NCBI RefSeq assembly: GCF_002744715.1
Contig: NZ_KZ319370.1
Location: forward strand, 372,001-436,000
DNA from: Marinobacter profundi
GTDB lineage: Bacteria; Pseudomonadota; Gammaproteobacteria; Pseudomonadales; Oleiphilaceae
Length of the DNA stretch: 64,000 nt
Direction of reading: 5' to 3'
Shown: positions 33,529-41,743 of the stretch, piece by piece
Layout of the letters: each line of letters begins with the position of its first letter
How positions within the stretch are numbered: the stretch's first letter is position 1
The notes under the pieces: generated by a model
Told to the model about the DNA's origin: nothing
Seen by the model: only the letters and a program-made list of their open reading frames with translations
Database searches by the model: none
Translations under genes and position numbers: made by a program

Positions 33529-35253
33529 ATGAGACTCAAACAGTATCTGCCGTTCCTCGAATGGCTGCCCGGTTACCGCCGTGACATTCTGGTCAGCGAC
33601 CTGGTGGCCGCGGTCATCGTCACCATCATGCTGATCCCGCAGTCGCTGGCCTATGCCCTGCTGGCGGGGTTGCCTGCGCAGGTAGGGCTGTATGCCAGTA
33701 TCCTGCCGCTGGTGTTCTACGCCCTGTTCGGCACCAGCCGGACCCTGTCGGTCGGGCCGGTGGCGGTGGCGTCACTGATGACCGCTGCGGCTCTCGGGGC
33801 CATTGCCGAGCCCGGCAGCCCCGAGTACATCGGTGGTGCGGTGTTGCTGGCAGTCATGTCGGGCCTGATGCTGGTGGCCATGGGGGTACTGCGGCTGGGC
33901 TTCCTGGCCAATTTCCTCAGCCACCCGGTGATCTCGGGCTTTATCACCGCCTCCGGCGTGGTGATTGCGGCCAGTCAGCTCAAGCATATCCTCGGTGTCC
34001 AGGCCTCCGGCCACAACCTGCTGGATATTGGTGGGACGCTGCTGGCAAATATCGGTGACACCAATCTCCCGACCCTGCTGATCGGCAGCGGCGCCCTGGT
34101 ATTTCTGCTGTTTGCCCGCAAGAAACTGAAAGCCTTGCTGGCCCTCGCCGGGGTGACCGGGCGGTTCGCCGATATTGTGACCAAGACCGCGCCGATTCTG
34201 GCGGTGGTGGTCACGACCCTGCTGGCCTGGGGGCTCGGGCTCGACCAGCAGGGAGTCAAGGTGGTCGGCACGGTACCCGCCGGGTTGCCGCAACTCACCC
34301 TGCCGACCATGGACCTGGCAGTGTGGCAGCAACTGGCGCTGGGGGCGCTGCTGATTAGCATCGTCGGTTTTGTGGAGTCGGTGTCGGTGGGCCAGACCCT
34401 GGCCGCCAAGCGCCGGCAGCGGATTGACCCCGATCAGGAGCTGATTGGCCTGGGTGCAGCCAACCTGTCGTCGGGTTTTTCCGGCGGCATGCCGGTGACC
34501 GGTGGTTTTTCCCGTTCGGTGGTCAACTTCGATGCCGGCGCCGAGACCCCCGCTGCCGGCGCGTTTACCGCGGTCGGTATTGCCCTCGCCACGCTGTTTC
34601 TGACGCCGGCGATTGCCTACCTGCCCACCGCCACCCTGGCGGCCACCATCATCGTCGCGGTTTCCACGCTGATTGATTTTCCGGCCCTGCTGCGTACCTG
34701 GCGCTATTCCCGCACCGATTTTGTGGCGATGCTGGCCACCATCGTGCTGACCCTCGGGCACAGTGTCGAGTCGGGCATTGTGGCCGGTGTTGCGCTGTCC
34801 ATCGGGTTGTTCCTGTATCGCACCAGCCGACCGCACAGTGCGCTGATCGGCCGGGTGCCGGGTACCGAACACTTCCGCAATGTGCTGCGACACCAGGTAG
34901 AAACCCGGCCGGAGCTGGCCATGCTGCGGGTGGATGAGAGCCTGTACTTTGCCAATGCCCGTTTCCTGGAAGAGACCGTGATGGAGCTGTTGAGCAAGCA
35001 GCCGGCACTGCAGGATGTGGTGCTGGTGTGTCCGGCGGTCAACCTGATCGACGCCTCGGCACTGGAAAGCCTGGAAGCCATCAACGAGCGGCTGGTGGAT
35101 GCCGGTGTTCGCCTGCACTTGTCCGAGGTCAAAGGCCCGGTGATGGACCGGTTGCGGGATACCGAGTTTCTCCGTCATCTCGGTGGCCAGGTGTTTCTCA
35201 GCAGCTATGAGGCCTGGCAGACCCTGAGCAGGCCCCGGCAGGCCGCTGCCTGA
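33529..35253 (+). CDS. SulP-family anion transporter with STAS domain
   Basis: A 574-residue inner-membrane transporter. The transmembrane part opens with YLPFLEWLPGYRRDILVSDLVAA and contains the family signature (SLAYALLAGLPAQVGLYAS, then FGTSRTLSVGPVA), with about 12 helices. A C-terminal STAS domain (about 440-560) includes LRVDESLYFANARFLEE and VVLVCPAVNLIDASALESLE. SulP proteins carry sulfate, bicarbonate or related anions. Coupling to a persulfide-dioxygenase-like gene suggests sulfite or sulfate. Its 3' neighbour, 41 nt away, is a CbiM-like gene. Confidence 0.93.
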   Translation: MRLKQYLPFLEWLPGYRRDILVSDLVAAVIVTIMLIPQSLAYALLAGLPAQVGLYASILPLVFYALFGTSRTLSVGPVAVASLMTAAALGAIAEPGSPEYIGGAVLLAVMSGLMLVAMGVLRLGFLANFLSHPVISGFITASGVVIAASQLKHILGVQASGHNLLDIGGTLLANIGDTNLPTLLIGSGALVFLLFARKKLKALLALAGVTGRFADIVTKTAPILAVVVTTLLAWGLGLDQQGVKVVGTVPAGLPQLTLPTMDLAVWQQLALGALLISIVGFVESVSVGQTLAAKRRQRIDPDQELIGLGAANLSSGFSGGMPVTGGFSRSVVNFDAGAETPAAGAFTAVGIALATLFLTPAIAYLPTATLAATIIVAVSTLIDFPALLRTWRYSRTDFVAMLATIVLTLGHSVESGIVAGVALSIGLFLYRTSRPHSALIGRVPGTEHFRNVLRHQVETRPELAMLRVDESLYFANARFLEETVMELLSKQPALQDVVLVCPAVNLIDASALESLEAINERLVDAGVRLHLSEVKGPVMDRLRDTEFLRHLGGQVFLSSYEAWQTLSRPRQAAA

Positions 35254-35294
35254 TCCTGGCACGATCGGGACCATTCCGGGACAAGGGCGCATTC

Positions 35295-35966
35295 ATGGGC
35301 ATGACGGACAATCTGTTATCCGCCGGCCAGTTGCTGGTCACTGGCCTGTTGTTCCTGCTGATTCTGCTGGCGGCGGCCCGCCAGGTGGACTGGCAGGCCC
35401 TGCGGCGGGACAACGCCCTGCAGCATAGCTTTTTCGGCGCGGCGGTGGTGCTGGGATTCCTCTGGCAGCTGCGGGCCGGGATCTCGCCCGGGTTGTCCAT
35501 CCACGTCTTCGGGATCACCGTCATCACCCTGATGATGGGCTGGGCACTGGCGGTGTTCGCCGGCCTGCTGGCACTGGTGATTACGGTGATTACCGGCCGT
35601 GAGCCGTTGCTGATGTTTGCCGTCAATGGCCTGGTGACGGTGATGGTGCCGGCGCTGGTCAGCTATCGCATCATGTTGTGGGAGCGCCGGCGCGGATTCC
35701 GCAATTTCTTTGCCTACATCTTCTTCTGTGGTTTTTTCGGGGCGGCGATTGCGGTGGCCACGGCGGGCCTGGTGATGTGCGCCCTGCTGTGGTCGGCCGA
35801 TGTCTACAGTATCGACGAGCTGGTCGACGAGTACCTGCGTTACCTGCCGCTGTTCATGATTCCCGAGGGATTTGTGAACGGTACCATTGTTACCGGCCTG
35901 ATGGTGTTCCATCCCGAGCGGCTGGTGACCCTCGATGAGCGCCGTTACCTGACTCCTCCGCGTTGA
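35295..35966 (+). CDS. CbiM-like energy-coupling permease
   Basis: A 223-residue, six-helix membrane protein of the CbiM/NikM-like energy-coupling family. Features are the SPGLSIHVFGITVITLMMGWALA block, LMFAVNGLVTVMVPALVSY, and MIPEGFVNGTIVTGLMVFHPE at the C-terminus. CbiM and NikM proteins bind Co2+ or Ni2+ with an N-terminal Met-His site. That site (M-H-I) is not evident here, so this belongs to a divergent group whose metal is unknown. The C-terminus overlaps the convergent EAL gene by 77 nt. No CbiQ or CbiO partner is next to it. Confidence 0.8.
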   Translation: MGMTDNLLSAGQLLVTGLLFLLILLAAARQVDWQALRRDNALQHSFFGAAVVLGFLWQLRAGISPGLSIHVFGITVITLMMGWALAVFAGLLALVITVITGREPLLMFAVNGLVTVMVPALVSYRIMLWERRRGFRNFFAYIFFCGFFGAAIAVATAGLVMCALLWSADVYSIDELVDEYLRYLPLFMIPEGFVNGTIVTGLMVFHPERLVTLDERRYLTPPR

Positions 35967-38085
35967 ACTGGCGGTCGTTGGCCTGCATCACTGCAAACGG
36001 GTCGCGACCACCGACCGGCCAGGACTGGCGCCACTGCTCCAGCCAGCCTGCGATGTCCTCCGCCGGCATCGGCCTGGCCACGCCATAGCCCTGAATCATT
36101 TCGCAGCCCAGCGTACGCAGGGCCCGGGCATGCTCCAGGGTTTCCACACCCTCTGCAAGGACGGGCCGGCCAAAGCGCTTGGCGAGAAAGATCACGCTTT
36201 CGACGATGGCGCGGTCCGCCGGATCCGACAGCATGCTGCGGACAAAGCTCTGGTCCATCTTGATCAGGTCGACCGGCAAGGCGCGGAAATAGGTCAGCGA
36301 TGAGAAGCCGGTGCCGAAATCGTCCAGGGCGACCTGCAGGCCCATGGCCCGGCACTGCTCGATCACGTGGCCGGCGCGCTGCATGTCGTCCAGCGCGGTG
36401 GATTCGAGTACTTCCAGGTGAATCAGCGCCGGATTGATCTCCGGGTGGGCCATCAGGTAACGCTGCAGGAACTCGGTGAAGTTGCGGTCGAGGAGGTGAG
36501 CTGCACTGATGTTGACGCTGACGGCGATTGCCTCGCCACGTGCGCTCCAGCGGCCCAGTTCACTCAGCGCCTCCCGCAGCACCCACTGGGCGATGGGGAC
36601 TTCAAGGTGGCTGCCTTCCACCGCCGGCAGGAAGTCGGCTGGCGCCAGCTGGCCCCGTTTCGGGTGCTGCCAGCGAATCAGGGCCTCAAAGCCGACCACG
36701 GCCCGGTCGCACATGCGGATCTGGGGCTGGTAGTGCAGGCGGAACTCGCCATCATCCAGCGCCCGGGTCAGTTCCATCAGCTGCTTCCGCCGTTTCTTGC
36801 GGTGCTCATCCAGTGCCGGATCGAAGATCGCCCACTGGTTGCGGCCTTTTTCCTTGGCGGCGAGCATGGCCTGGTCGGCATGGCGGACCAGCCGGTCGGC
36901 ATCGGTGGCGTCGTTGGGGTAGAAGGTAATGCCCATGCTGGCGGTCAGCCGCAGATTGGCGGGCCCGACCGGTGCCGGTCCGTTCACGACATCCAGAATG
37001 CGCTGGAAGGCATGGTCGTCGGTCACGTCCTGCAGCAGCAGGACAAACTCGTCGGCGGCAATCCGCGCGACCGTGTCCTCACTGCGGATGACCGTGCGCA
37101 GCCGATCGGCGATCAGGGTCAGCACCCGGTCACCGCCATTACGGCCAAAGCGGTCATTGATGCTTTTCAGGCCGTCCAGGTCCAGGTAACACACCGCCAG
37201 TGGCCGGTCATTGTGAATCGCATGCTCCATGGCGCGGCGCAGCCGTTTCAGCAGCAACTGCCGGTTCGGCAGGTTGGTCAGGCTGTCGTAATGGGTCGCC
37301 CGGTCCAGTTCCTCGGCGTGGTTCTTGAGGGTGGTGATGTCCGAAAACACGGCGACATGGTGCCACTGTCCGGGTTCGTCCAGGTGGACCCGGGTAATCG
37401 ACAGCAGCTCGGGATACTCTTCGCCGTTCTTGCGCCGGTTCCAGATCTCGCCACGCCAGTGATTGTTGACGTTTATGGCTTCCCACAGGGCGTGGTAGAA
37501 CTCGGCGGTGTGGCGGCCGGAACTGAGAATCGACGGATTCTGGCCGATGATTTCGTCGCGCTGGTAACCGGTGATCCGGCTGAAGGCCGGATTGACGTCG
37601 ATGATGCGGTTAGCGCGGTCGCTGATCATGATCGCTTCATGACTGCGTTCAAACACACTGGCGGCAATCCGCAGACGCCGTTCTGACGATTTGCGGGCGC
37701 TGATATCCCGCAACACCGCGGCATAGCCGGGACGTGCCTTGCCCGCCGGGGCGAGGGCGGTGCAGTTGACCTGCAACCACACCGGCTTGCCGTCGCGGGT
37801 GTAGTTGAGAATTTCCACGTCGAAGCCCTGGCCTTTGCGCAGGCACTGGCGCATGTAGGCCACGGTTGCCGTCGAGCTTTCCTCGCCCTGCAAGAAATCA
37901 CCGGGGCGCTTGCCCCGAACTTCGGCCAGCGTGTAGCCGGTGATCCGCTCGAAGCTGGGGTTCACCCATTCAATCACGCCTTGCTCGTCAGTAATCACCA
38001 CACCGTTGTTGGTGTAAAGCGCCACTTTTGCAAGGCGGTTGGCATCCATGCCCTCGAACTGGTGGAGATTGTCAGAATCAGCCAT
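35890..38085 (-). CDS. PAS-PAS-GGDEF(degenerate)-EAL c-di-GMP phosphodiesterase
   Basis: A 731-residue protein. PAS1 is at about 15-130 (VITDEQGVIEWVNPSFERITGY), PAS2 at about 135-260, the GGDEF-like domain at about 265-430 and EAL at about 435-690. The GGDEF active site reads AADEF (near residue 345), so cyclase activity should be lost. The EAL motif EALIRW (near 465) and DDFGTGFSSLTYF are intact, so it should degrade c-di-GMP. A 50-residue tail follows EAL and overlaps the end of the CbiM-like gene on the other strand. Sensing is presumably through the PAS domains in the cytoplasm. Confidence 0.92.
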   Translation of the reverse strand: MADSDNLHQFEGMDANRLAKVALYTNNGVVITDEQGVIEWVNPSFERITGYTLAEVRGKRPGDFLQGEESSTATVAYMRQCLRKGQGFDVEILNYTRDGKPVWLQVNCTALAPAGKARPGYAAVLRDISARKSSERRLRIAASVFERSHEAIMISDRANRIIDVNPAFSRITGYQRDEIIGQNPSILSSGRHTAEFYHALWEAINVNNHWRGEIWNRRKNGEEYPELLSITRVHLDEPGQWHHVAVFSDITTLKNHAEELDRATHYDSLTNLPNRQLLLKRLRRAMEHAIHNDRPLAVCYLDLDGLKSINDRFGRNGGDRVLTLIADRLRTVIRSEDTVARIAADEFVLLLQDVTDDHAFQRILDVVNGPAPVGPANLRLTASMGITFYPNDATDADRLVRHADQAMLAAKEKGRNQWAIFDPALDEHRKKRRKQLMELTRALDDGEFRLHYQPQIRMCDRAVVGFEALIRWQHPKRGQLAPADFLPAVEGSHLEVPIAQWVLREALSELGRWSARGEAIAVSVNISAAHLLDRNFTEFLQRYLMAHPEINPALIHLEVLESTALDDMQRAGHVIEQCRAMGLQVALDDFGTGFSSLTYFRALPVDLIKMDQSFVRSMLSDPADRAIVESVIFLAKRFGRPVLAEGVETLEHARALRTLGCEMIQGYGVARPMPAEDIAGWLEQWRQSWPVGGRDPFAVMQANDRQFNAEESGNGAHRGSPAARDGTPSGR

Positions 38086-38258
38086 GGTGTCGGAGGGTAC
38101 CGTGTTAGCCGGGGCAGGCCGGAGAAGAGCTTGATGGAACGTGTTGAAGAGGCGGGCATGTTAACGATATTTGGCCCGTTATGACAGCTGCGATTGGCGA
38201 TAGATTGACTTTGCTCAATCTGGCCGGTTTACCTCGCAAATGCCAAGGGCTGAGTGTG

Positions 38259-38284
38259 CCCGTACCGGGGCTGGCCGGTACGGG
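38259..38284. other. Perfect 10-bp hairpin between convergent-side genes
   Basis: CCCGTACCGG and CCGGTACGGG form a perfect 10-bp stem with a 6-nt loop, just past the stop of the minus-strand DUF1329 gene. No T-run follows on either strand, so it is not a classic intrinsic terminator. It may protect the 3' end of the mRNA. Confidence 0.55.
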
Positions 38285-38304
38285 CGGGTTATCCGCGGTG
38301 ATGA

Positions 38305-39669
38305 TCAGCGCACGCCGGCGCGGCGCAGGGCGGCAGGGGTGAACTCGTTGGAGCGGGCCTTCACGCCAAAGGTGTACGGGTCGTCCTCTTCATTGGTCAG
38401 GCCCATCACCAGGTAACGGCCGGACAGCAGGTCGTAGAGGGTTTCCGCAGCGTAGCTCGGAACACCGATGTCGTAACCCTGCACCATGTGCGATTCGGCG
38501 ACGCGCCACAACTGGCCGCGACCGTCATAGTGATCGACCACGGCGATCTGCCAGGAATCCTCATCCACATAGAAATCGCGCTTGGCGTAGATGTGGCGCT
38601 CACCGTCCTTCAGGGTGGCGCGGACATGCCACACCCGGTGCAGTTCGTAACGGGTCAGCTCCTGGTTGATGTGGCCAGGCTGGATAATCTCGTCATAGCT
38701 CAGCTCCGGGTCCGACAGCTTGTAAGAGTTGTACGGAATGTACATTTCCTTTTTACCCACCAGCTCCCAGGTGTATTTGTCGGGGGCGCCGTTATACAGG
38801 TCCAGGTTGTCCGATGTGCGCTGGCCGTCCGCCGCGGTACCGGGGCCGTCGTATGCTACCTGGGGGGCACGGCGAACCCGGCGCTGGCCGGAGTTGTACA
38901 GCCAGGCCCGGCGCGGTTCCTTGACCTGGTCCAGGGTCTCGTGCACCAGCAGAACGTTGCCTGCCAGGCGGGATGGTGCGGTGATGACCTGCTTGAAGTA
39001 GAACATCACGTTGTCGTCCACGCCGGCCTCGTAGTCTTCAAGGGCGACCCGGTCGGTCAGGTATTCGGTGAACTTGACCGCGCTGAAATCGCCGTTGGCC
39101 TGTGGCGTCACCTGGGCAACATTACGGACAATCGAACCACCGCGGTAGCGGGTGATGTGGTTGAAGATGACCTCAACGCCGCTTTGCGGAATCGGAAACG
39201 GTACGCCGGTTTCATAGTTCTGCAGGCCGTTGCCGTTGGCAGTCAGTGACACCTGGGTGGCATTGGCTTTGGCTTTCGCCGTCATGAACTCCGGATAGGC
39301 CGCGGTGCGCCGGGTCTGGTAAACCGGAATGAAGTAGTCACTGTAGGTCTTGATGGTGGCCACCTGACCCGGTGACAGCTTGTCCTGGTACTGGTCCACG
39401 TTGCTCTGGTCGATCACCAGCAGACGCTCGTCGCCGGGGAAGGGATCGGGGTAGATGCCCTGTTGGGGTTGTTTGACCGGCGGTGTGGTCAGGCCGCCAT
39501 CCCAGGCCGGAATGGCATCGCCGTTACCGGCCTTTTCGGCCCCGATGGGGGTCAGTTCGCCGCCAAGCCGGGCCGCCTGATCGGCGGAAACCGCCGCCAG
39601 ACTGGTGCCCGCGGAAAGCAGGGACAGGGCAATGGCACTGCCGATGACCGTGCGTTTGAAGGTTTGCAT
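38305..39669 (-). CDS. DUF1329 protein (LolB-like, outer-membrane lipid handling)
   Basis: A 454-residue exported protein with a signal peptide (MQTFKRTVIGSAIALSLLSAGTSLA). The family's patterns include LGGELTPIGAEKAGNGDAIPAWDGGL, YNSGQRRVRRAPQVAYDGPG, PYNSYKLSD and DEDSWQIAVVDHYDGRGQLWRVAES. DUF1329 proteins have a LolB-like lipid-binding fold and almost always pair with DUF1302 proteins, as here (27 nt upstream). Their substrate is unproven; steroid or fatty ester movement has been suggested. It is the last gene of the lipase-DUF1302-DUF1329 unit. Length is normal. Confidence 0.9.
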   Translation of the reverse strand: MQTFKRTVIGSAIALSLLSAGTSLAAVSADQAARLGGELTPIGAEKAGNGDAIPAWDGGLTTPPVKQPQQGIYPDPFPGDERLLVIDQSNVDQYQDKLSPGQVATIKTYSDYFIPVYQTRRTAAYPEFMTAKAKANATQVSLTANGNGLQNYETGVPFPIPQSGVEVIFNHITRYRGGSIVRNVAQVTPQANGDFSAVKFTEYLTDRVALEDYEAGVDDNVMFYFKQVITAPSRLAGNVLLVHETLDQVKEPRRAWLYNSGQRRVRRAPQVAYDGPGTAADGQRTSDNLDLYNGAPDKYTWELVGKKEMYIPYNSYKLSDPELSYDEIIQPGHINQELTRYELHRVWHVRATLKDGERHIYAKRDFYVDEDSWQIAVVDHYDGRGQLWRVAESHMVQGYDIGVPSYAAETLYDLLSGRYLVMGLTNEEDDPYTFGVKARSNEFTPAALRRAGVR

Positions 39670-39696
39670 AGTTGACTCCTTGGTTTGTCGTTGTGA

Positions 39697-41655
39697 TCAG
39701 AACGAGTAGGAAACGCTGGCCGAAACGAAGTCGCGGTCAGAAATTTCGTTGTAGTCGCCGCCGAAATAGTTGGTGTAGCTGATCGACGCGGAATATTTGT
39801 TCTGATAGCTGCCATCAAGGCCCAGGCTCACGGACTTGTTGCCTTCCTTGAAGTTGCCGCCGGGATCCGGGGCGTAGCCCTTCACGTCGTGGGTGAGGAA
39901 CAGTTTGGGCAGCAGGTTGATGCCGGCAATGGCATTGGGGTAATCGAGGGCAAACAGTGCCCGGTAACCCCAGGAGAACGAGGTGGTGAAGCCGTCGCCA
40001 CCACAGTTGGTGGGGTTGATGTTGAGGCGGGTGGTTTCATCGCCCGGGCCCTCGCGGCACAGATCGCCGGTAAACGAAGGTCCGTCCAGCGGCACCGGTC
40101 CCACGCCCCAGATACCGGAGCGGCCGTAGCGGGCCTCCTCCTTGCCGGGCAGATCGTGGATGTAGGTGGCACCGATTTCCGCCACGGTGATAAACCGCGC
40201 CGCGCCCAGCACCCGGTCGACAAAGTGGATCAGGGTCGCCTGGGCCTGGGAGACGTTATAACGGTCGTAGCCGTCGATGGCTTTACCGGCGTAGTTGAAG
40301 TCCGGGTCATTCTGGCGGGTCTGCTGTTCCAGTTTGCTGATGACCTGGCCGTCCGGGCCACGCTGCTGCAATCCGCCGTAGATCAGCTCGAAGGTGTTCC
40401 ACTGGATCGGCAGGTTGGGGCGGAAGCTGTATTCCGCACCCAGGGAGGTGCCGGTGGGCAGTGTGGTGTTGATACTGATGCCATACAGGTCGATGCCTTT
40501 CGGGTAATCGATGAAGTAGCTCGGGAACCTTGAGTACGGTAGCGAATCGTCGTTGATCTGGGTTGCAGTAGGCGACTCAGGGTTAGATACAACGCCACTG
40601 ATGTAAGGCAGCCGGCTGTTGTATTTGATGTAGTAGAAGCCGAGTTCGGCATCCAGTGCGGGTACAAACCAGCGTACTGCGGCACCGAATTGATCCTTGT
40701 CCCCTGGTTTTTGGTCACCGAGGCGGGGCGATACAAAGCCTTCGGCCAGCGCCTGGGAGTCAGGCACCTGACCGGCCAGCAACACCGGACCACAGCCGTC
40801 CGCGGCAACGTCGGCACTGGAGAAGTAGGTGCCGCAGTCATCAATCTTGAACGGTTCCCACTTGGTCTGGACGTAGGCCTCGACGTTGATCTCCGGGGTA
40901 ATGCCTACCGAGGTATACAGCATTTCGACCGGACGCAAGACGTCCTTGAGCTCGGCGCCGGGGGTGCGGAACGCCGGCACGTCAATCGGGTTGGTGGCGT
41001 TGATGCCGCCGAGGATAAAGGTGCTTTCTCCCCAGCTCACCACCTGCTTGCCATAGCGCACGGAAATCGGCGTGTCACCGGCGTACCAGTCGGAGAACAC
41101 ATAGGCGTCGAGCAGTTCGGCACCGGCGGCGTTATCCAGGGCCTCGTCATTCAGCGTGCGTTGCTGGCCCACCGGGTCGACCGCACGGTCGTTCTCCCGC
41201 AGCTCGTAATCGTAGTAGTAGGAGCCACGTACCAGTGCGCCCACCCGGGTCAGGTAATCACTGTCCGGCGCGTAGTCCAGGAACAGCTCGGTACGGCCAC
41301 GCAGAATCTGCGAGTAGGGATCGCCCTTCTCGAAATTGAGGTTGCCGTCATCAAAGTTGTTGGAAGAGGCGCCGGTGTTGCTGTAGGCGAATTCCGGGCC
41401 CAGGTTGCCCTGGGTAATCAGGTCCGGATCCTGTTCTTCCAGCCGCACGCCGATGCCGGCGGTCAGAGTGGTGCTGAGGGACGCGTCAATCCCGTAGAGC
41501 TCGAAATCGAAGGCCATGGCCGGCGTGGCAAATGTGGCCAGGGTGGCCGCTATCGCGGTCGCCATGGGCAGTTCCGGGGTGCTCAACCGGGGCGTGTTGA
41601 AACGGGAAGTGCCAAGCCATGGAGTGCTCAGCCGGGAGTTCTTTGTTGTTGTCAT
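39697..41655 (-). CDS. DUF1302 outer-membrane protein
   Basis: A 652-residue protein with a long signal region (about 50 residues, ending in TPAMA). The sequence then reads FDFELYGIDASLSTTLTAGIG, the usual DUF1302 mature start, followed by QQRTLNDEALDNAAGAELLDAY and WGESTFILGGINATNPIDVPAFRTPGAELKDVL. The C-terminal SASVSYSF ends in Phe as in outer-membrane barrels. The N-terminus is longer than usual and rich in Ser/Thr/Pro repeats (RLSTPWLGTSRFNTPRLSTPEL). It is transcribed with DUF1329 and probably the upstream lipase, suggesting a lipid uptake or secretion pathway. Confidence 0.9.
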   Translation of the reverse strand: MTTTKNSRLSTPWLGTSRFNTPRLSTPELPMATAIAATLATFATPAMAFDFELYGIDASLSTTLTAGIGVRLEEQDPDLITQGNLGPEFAYSNTGASSNNFDDGNLNFEKGDPYSQILRGRTELFLDYAPDSDYLTRVGALVRGSYYYDYELRENDRAVDPVGQQRTLNDEALDNAAGAELLDAYVFSDWYAGDTPISVRYGKQVVSWGESTFILGGINATNPIDVPAFRTPGAELKDVLRPVEMLYTSVGITPEINVEAYVQTKWEPFKIDDCGTYFSSADVAADGCGPVLLAGQVPDSQALAEGFVSPRLGDQKPGDKDQFGAAVRWFVPALDAELGFYYIKYNSRLPYISGVVSNPESPTATQINDDSLPYSRFPSYFIDYPKGIDLYGISINTTLPTGTSLGAEYSFRPNLPIQWNTFELIYGGLQQRGPDGQVISKLEQQTRQNDPDFNYAGKAIDGYDRYNVSQAQATLIHFVDRVLGAARFITVAEIGATYIHDLPGKEEARYGRSGIWGVGPVPLDGPSFTGDLCREGPGDETTRLNINPTNCGGDGFTTSFSWGYRALFALDYPNAIAGINLLPKLFLTHDVKGYAPDPGGNFKEGNKSVSLGLDGSYQNKYSASISYTNYFGGDYNEISDRDFVSASVSYSF

Positions 41656-41743
41656 CGTTACTGCTCCGTTTTTCGGACATGCGCCGGGCCAGAGGGCTTT
41701 GCCTCAGGCCCGGCAAATCAATCACTTGAGAGAATTATTCCGG

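Noticed and set aside
36367..37686. A 439-codon plus-strand frame opposite the EAL gene
   Set aside because: It mirrors the coding strand of a well-supported c-di-GMP protein and has no domain or ribosome-binding site.
38259..38284. Intrinsic terminator for the DUF1329 gene
   Set aside because: The stem is perfect but no T-run follows on the relevant strand; kept only as a hairpin.
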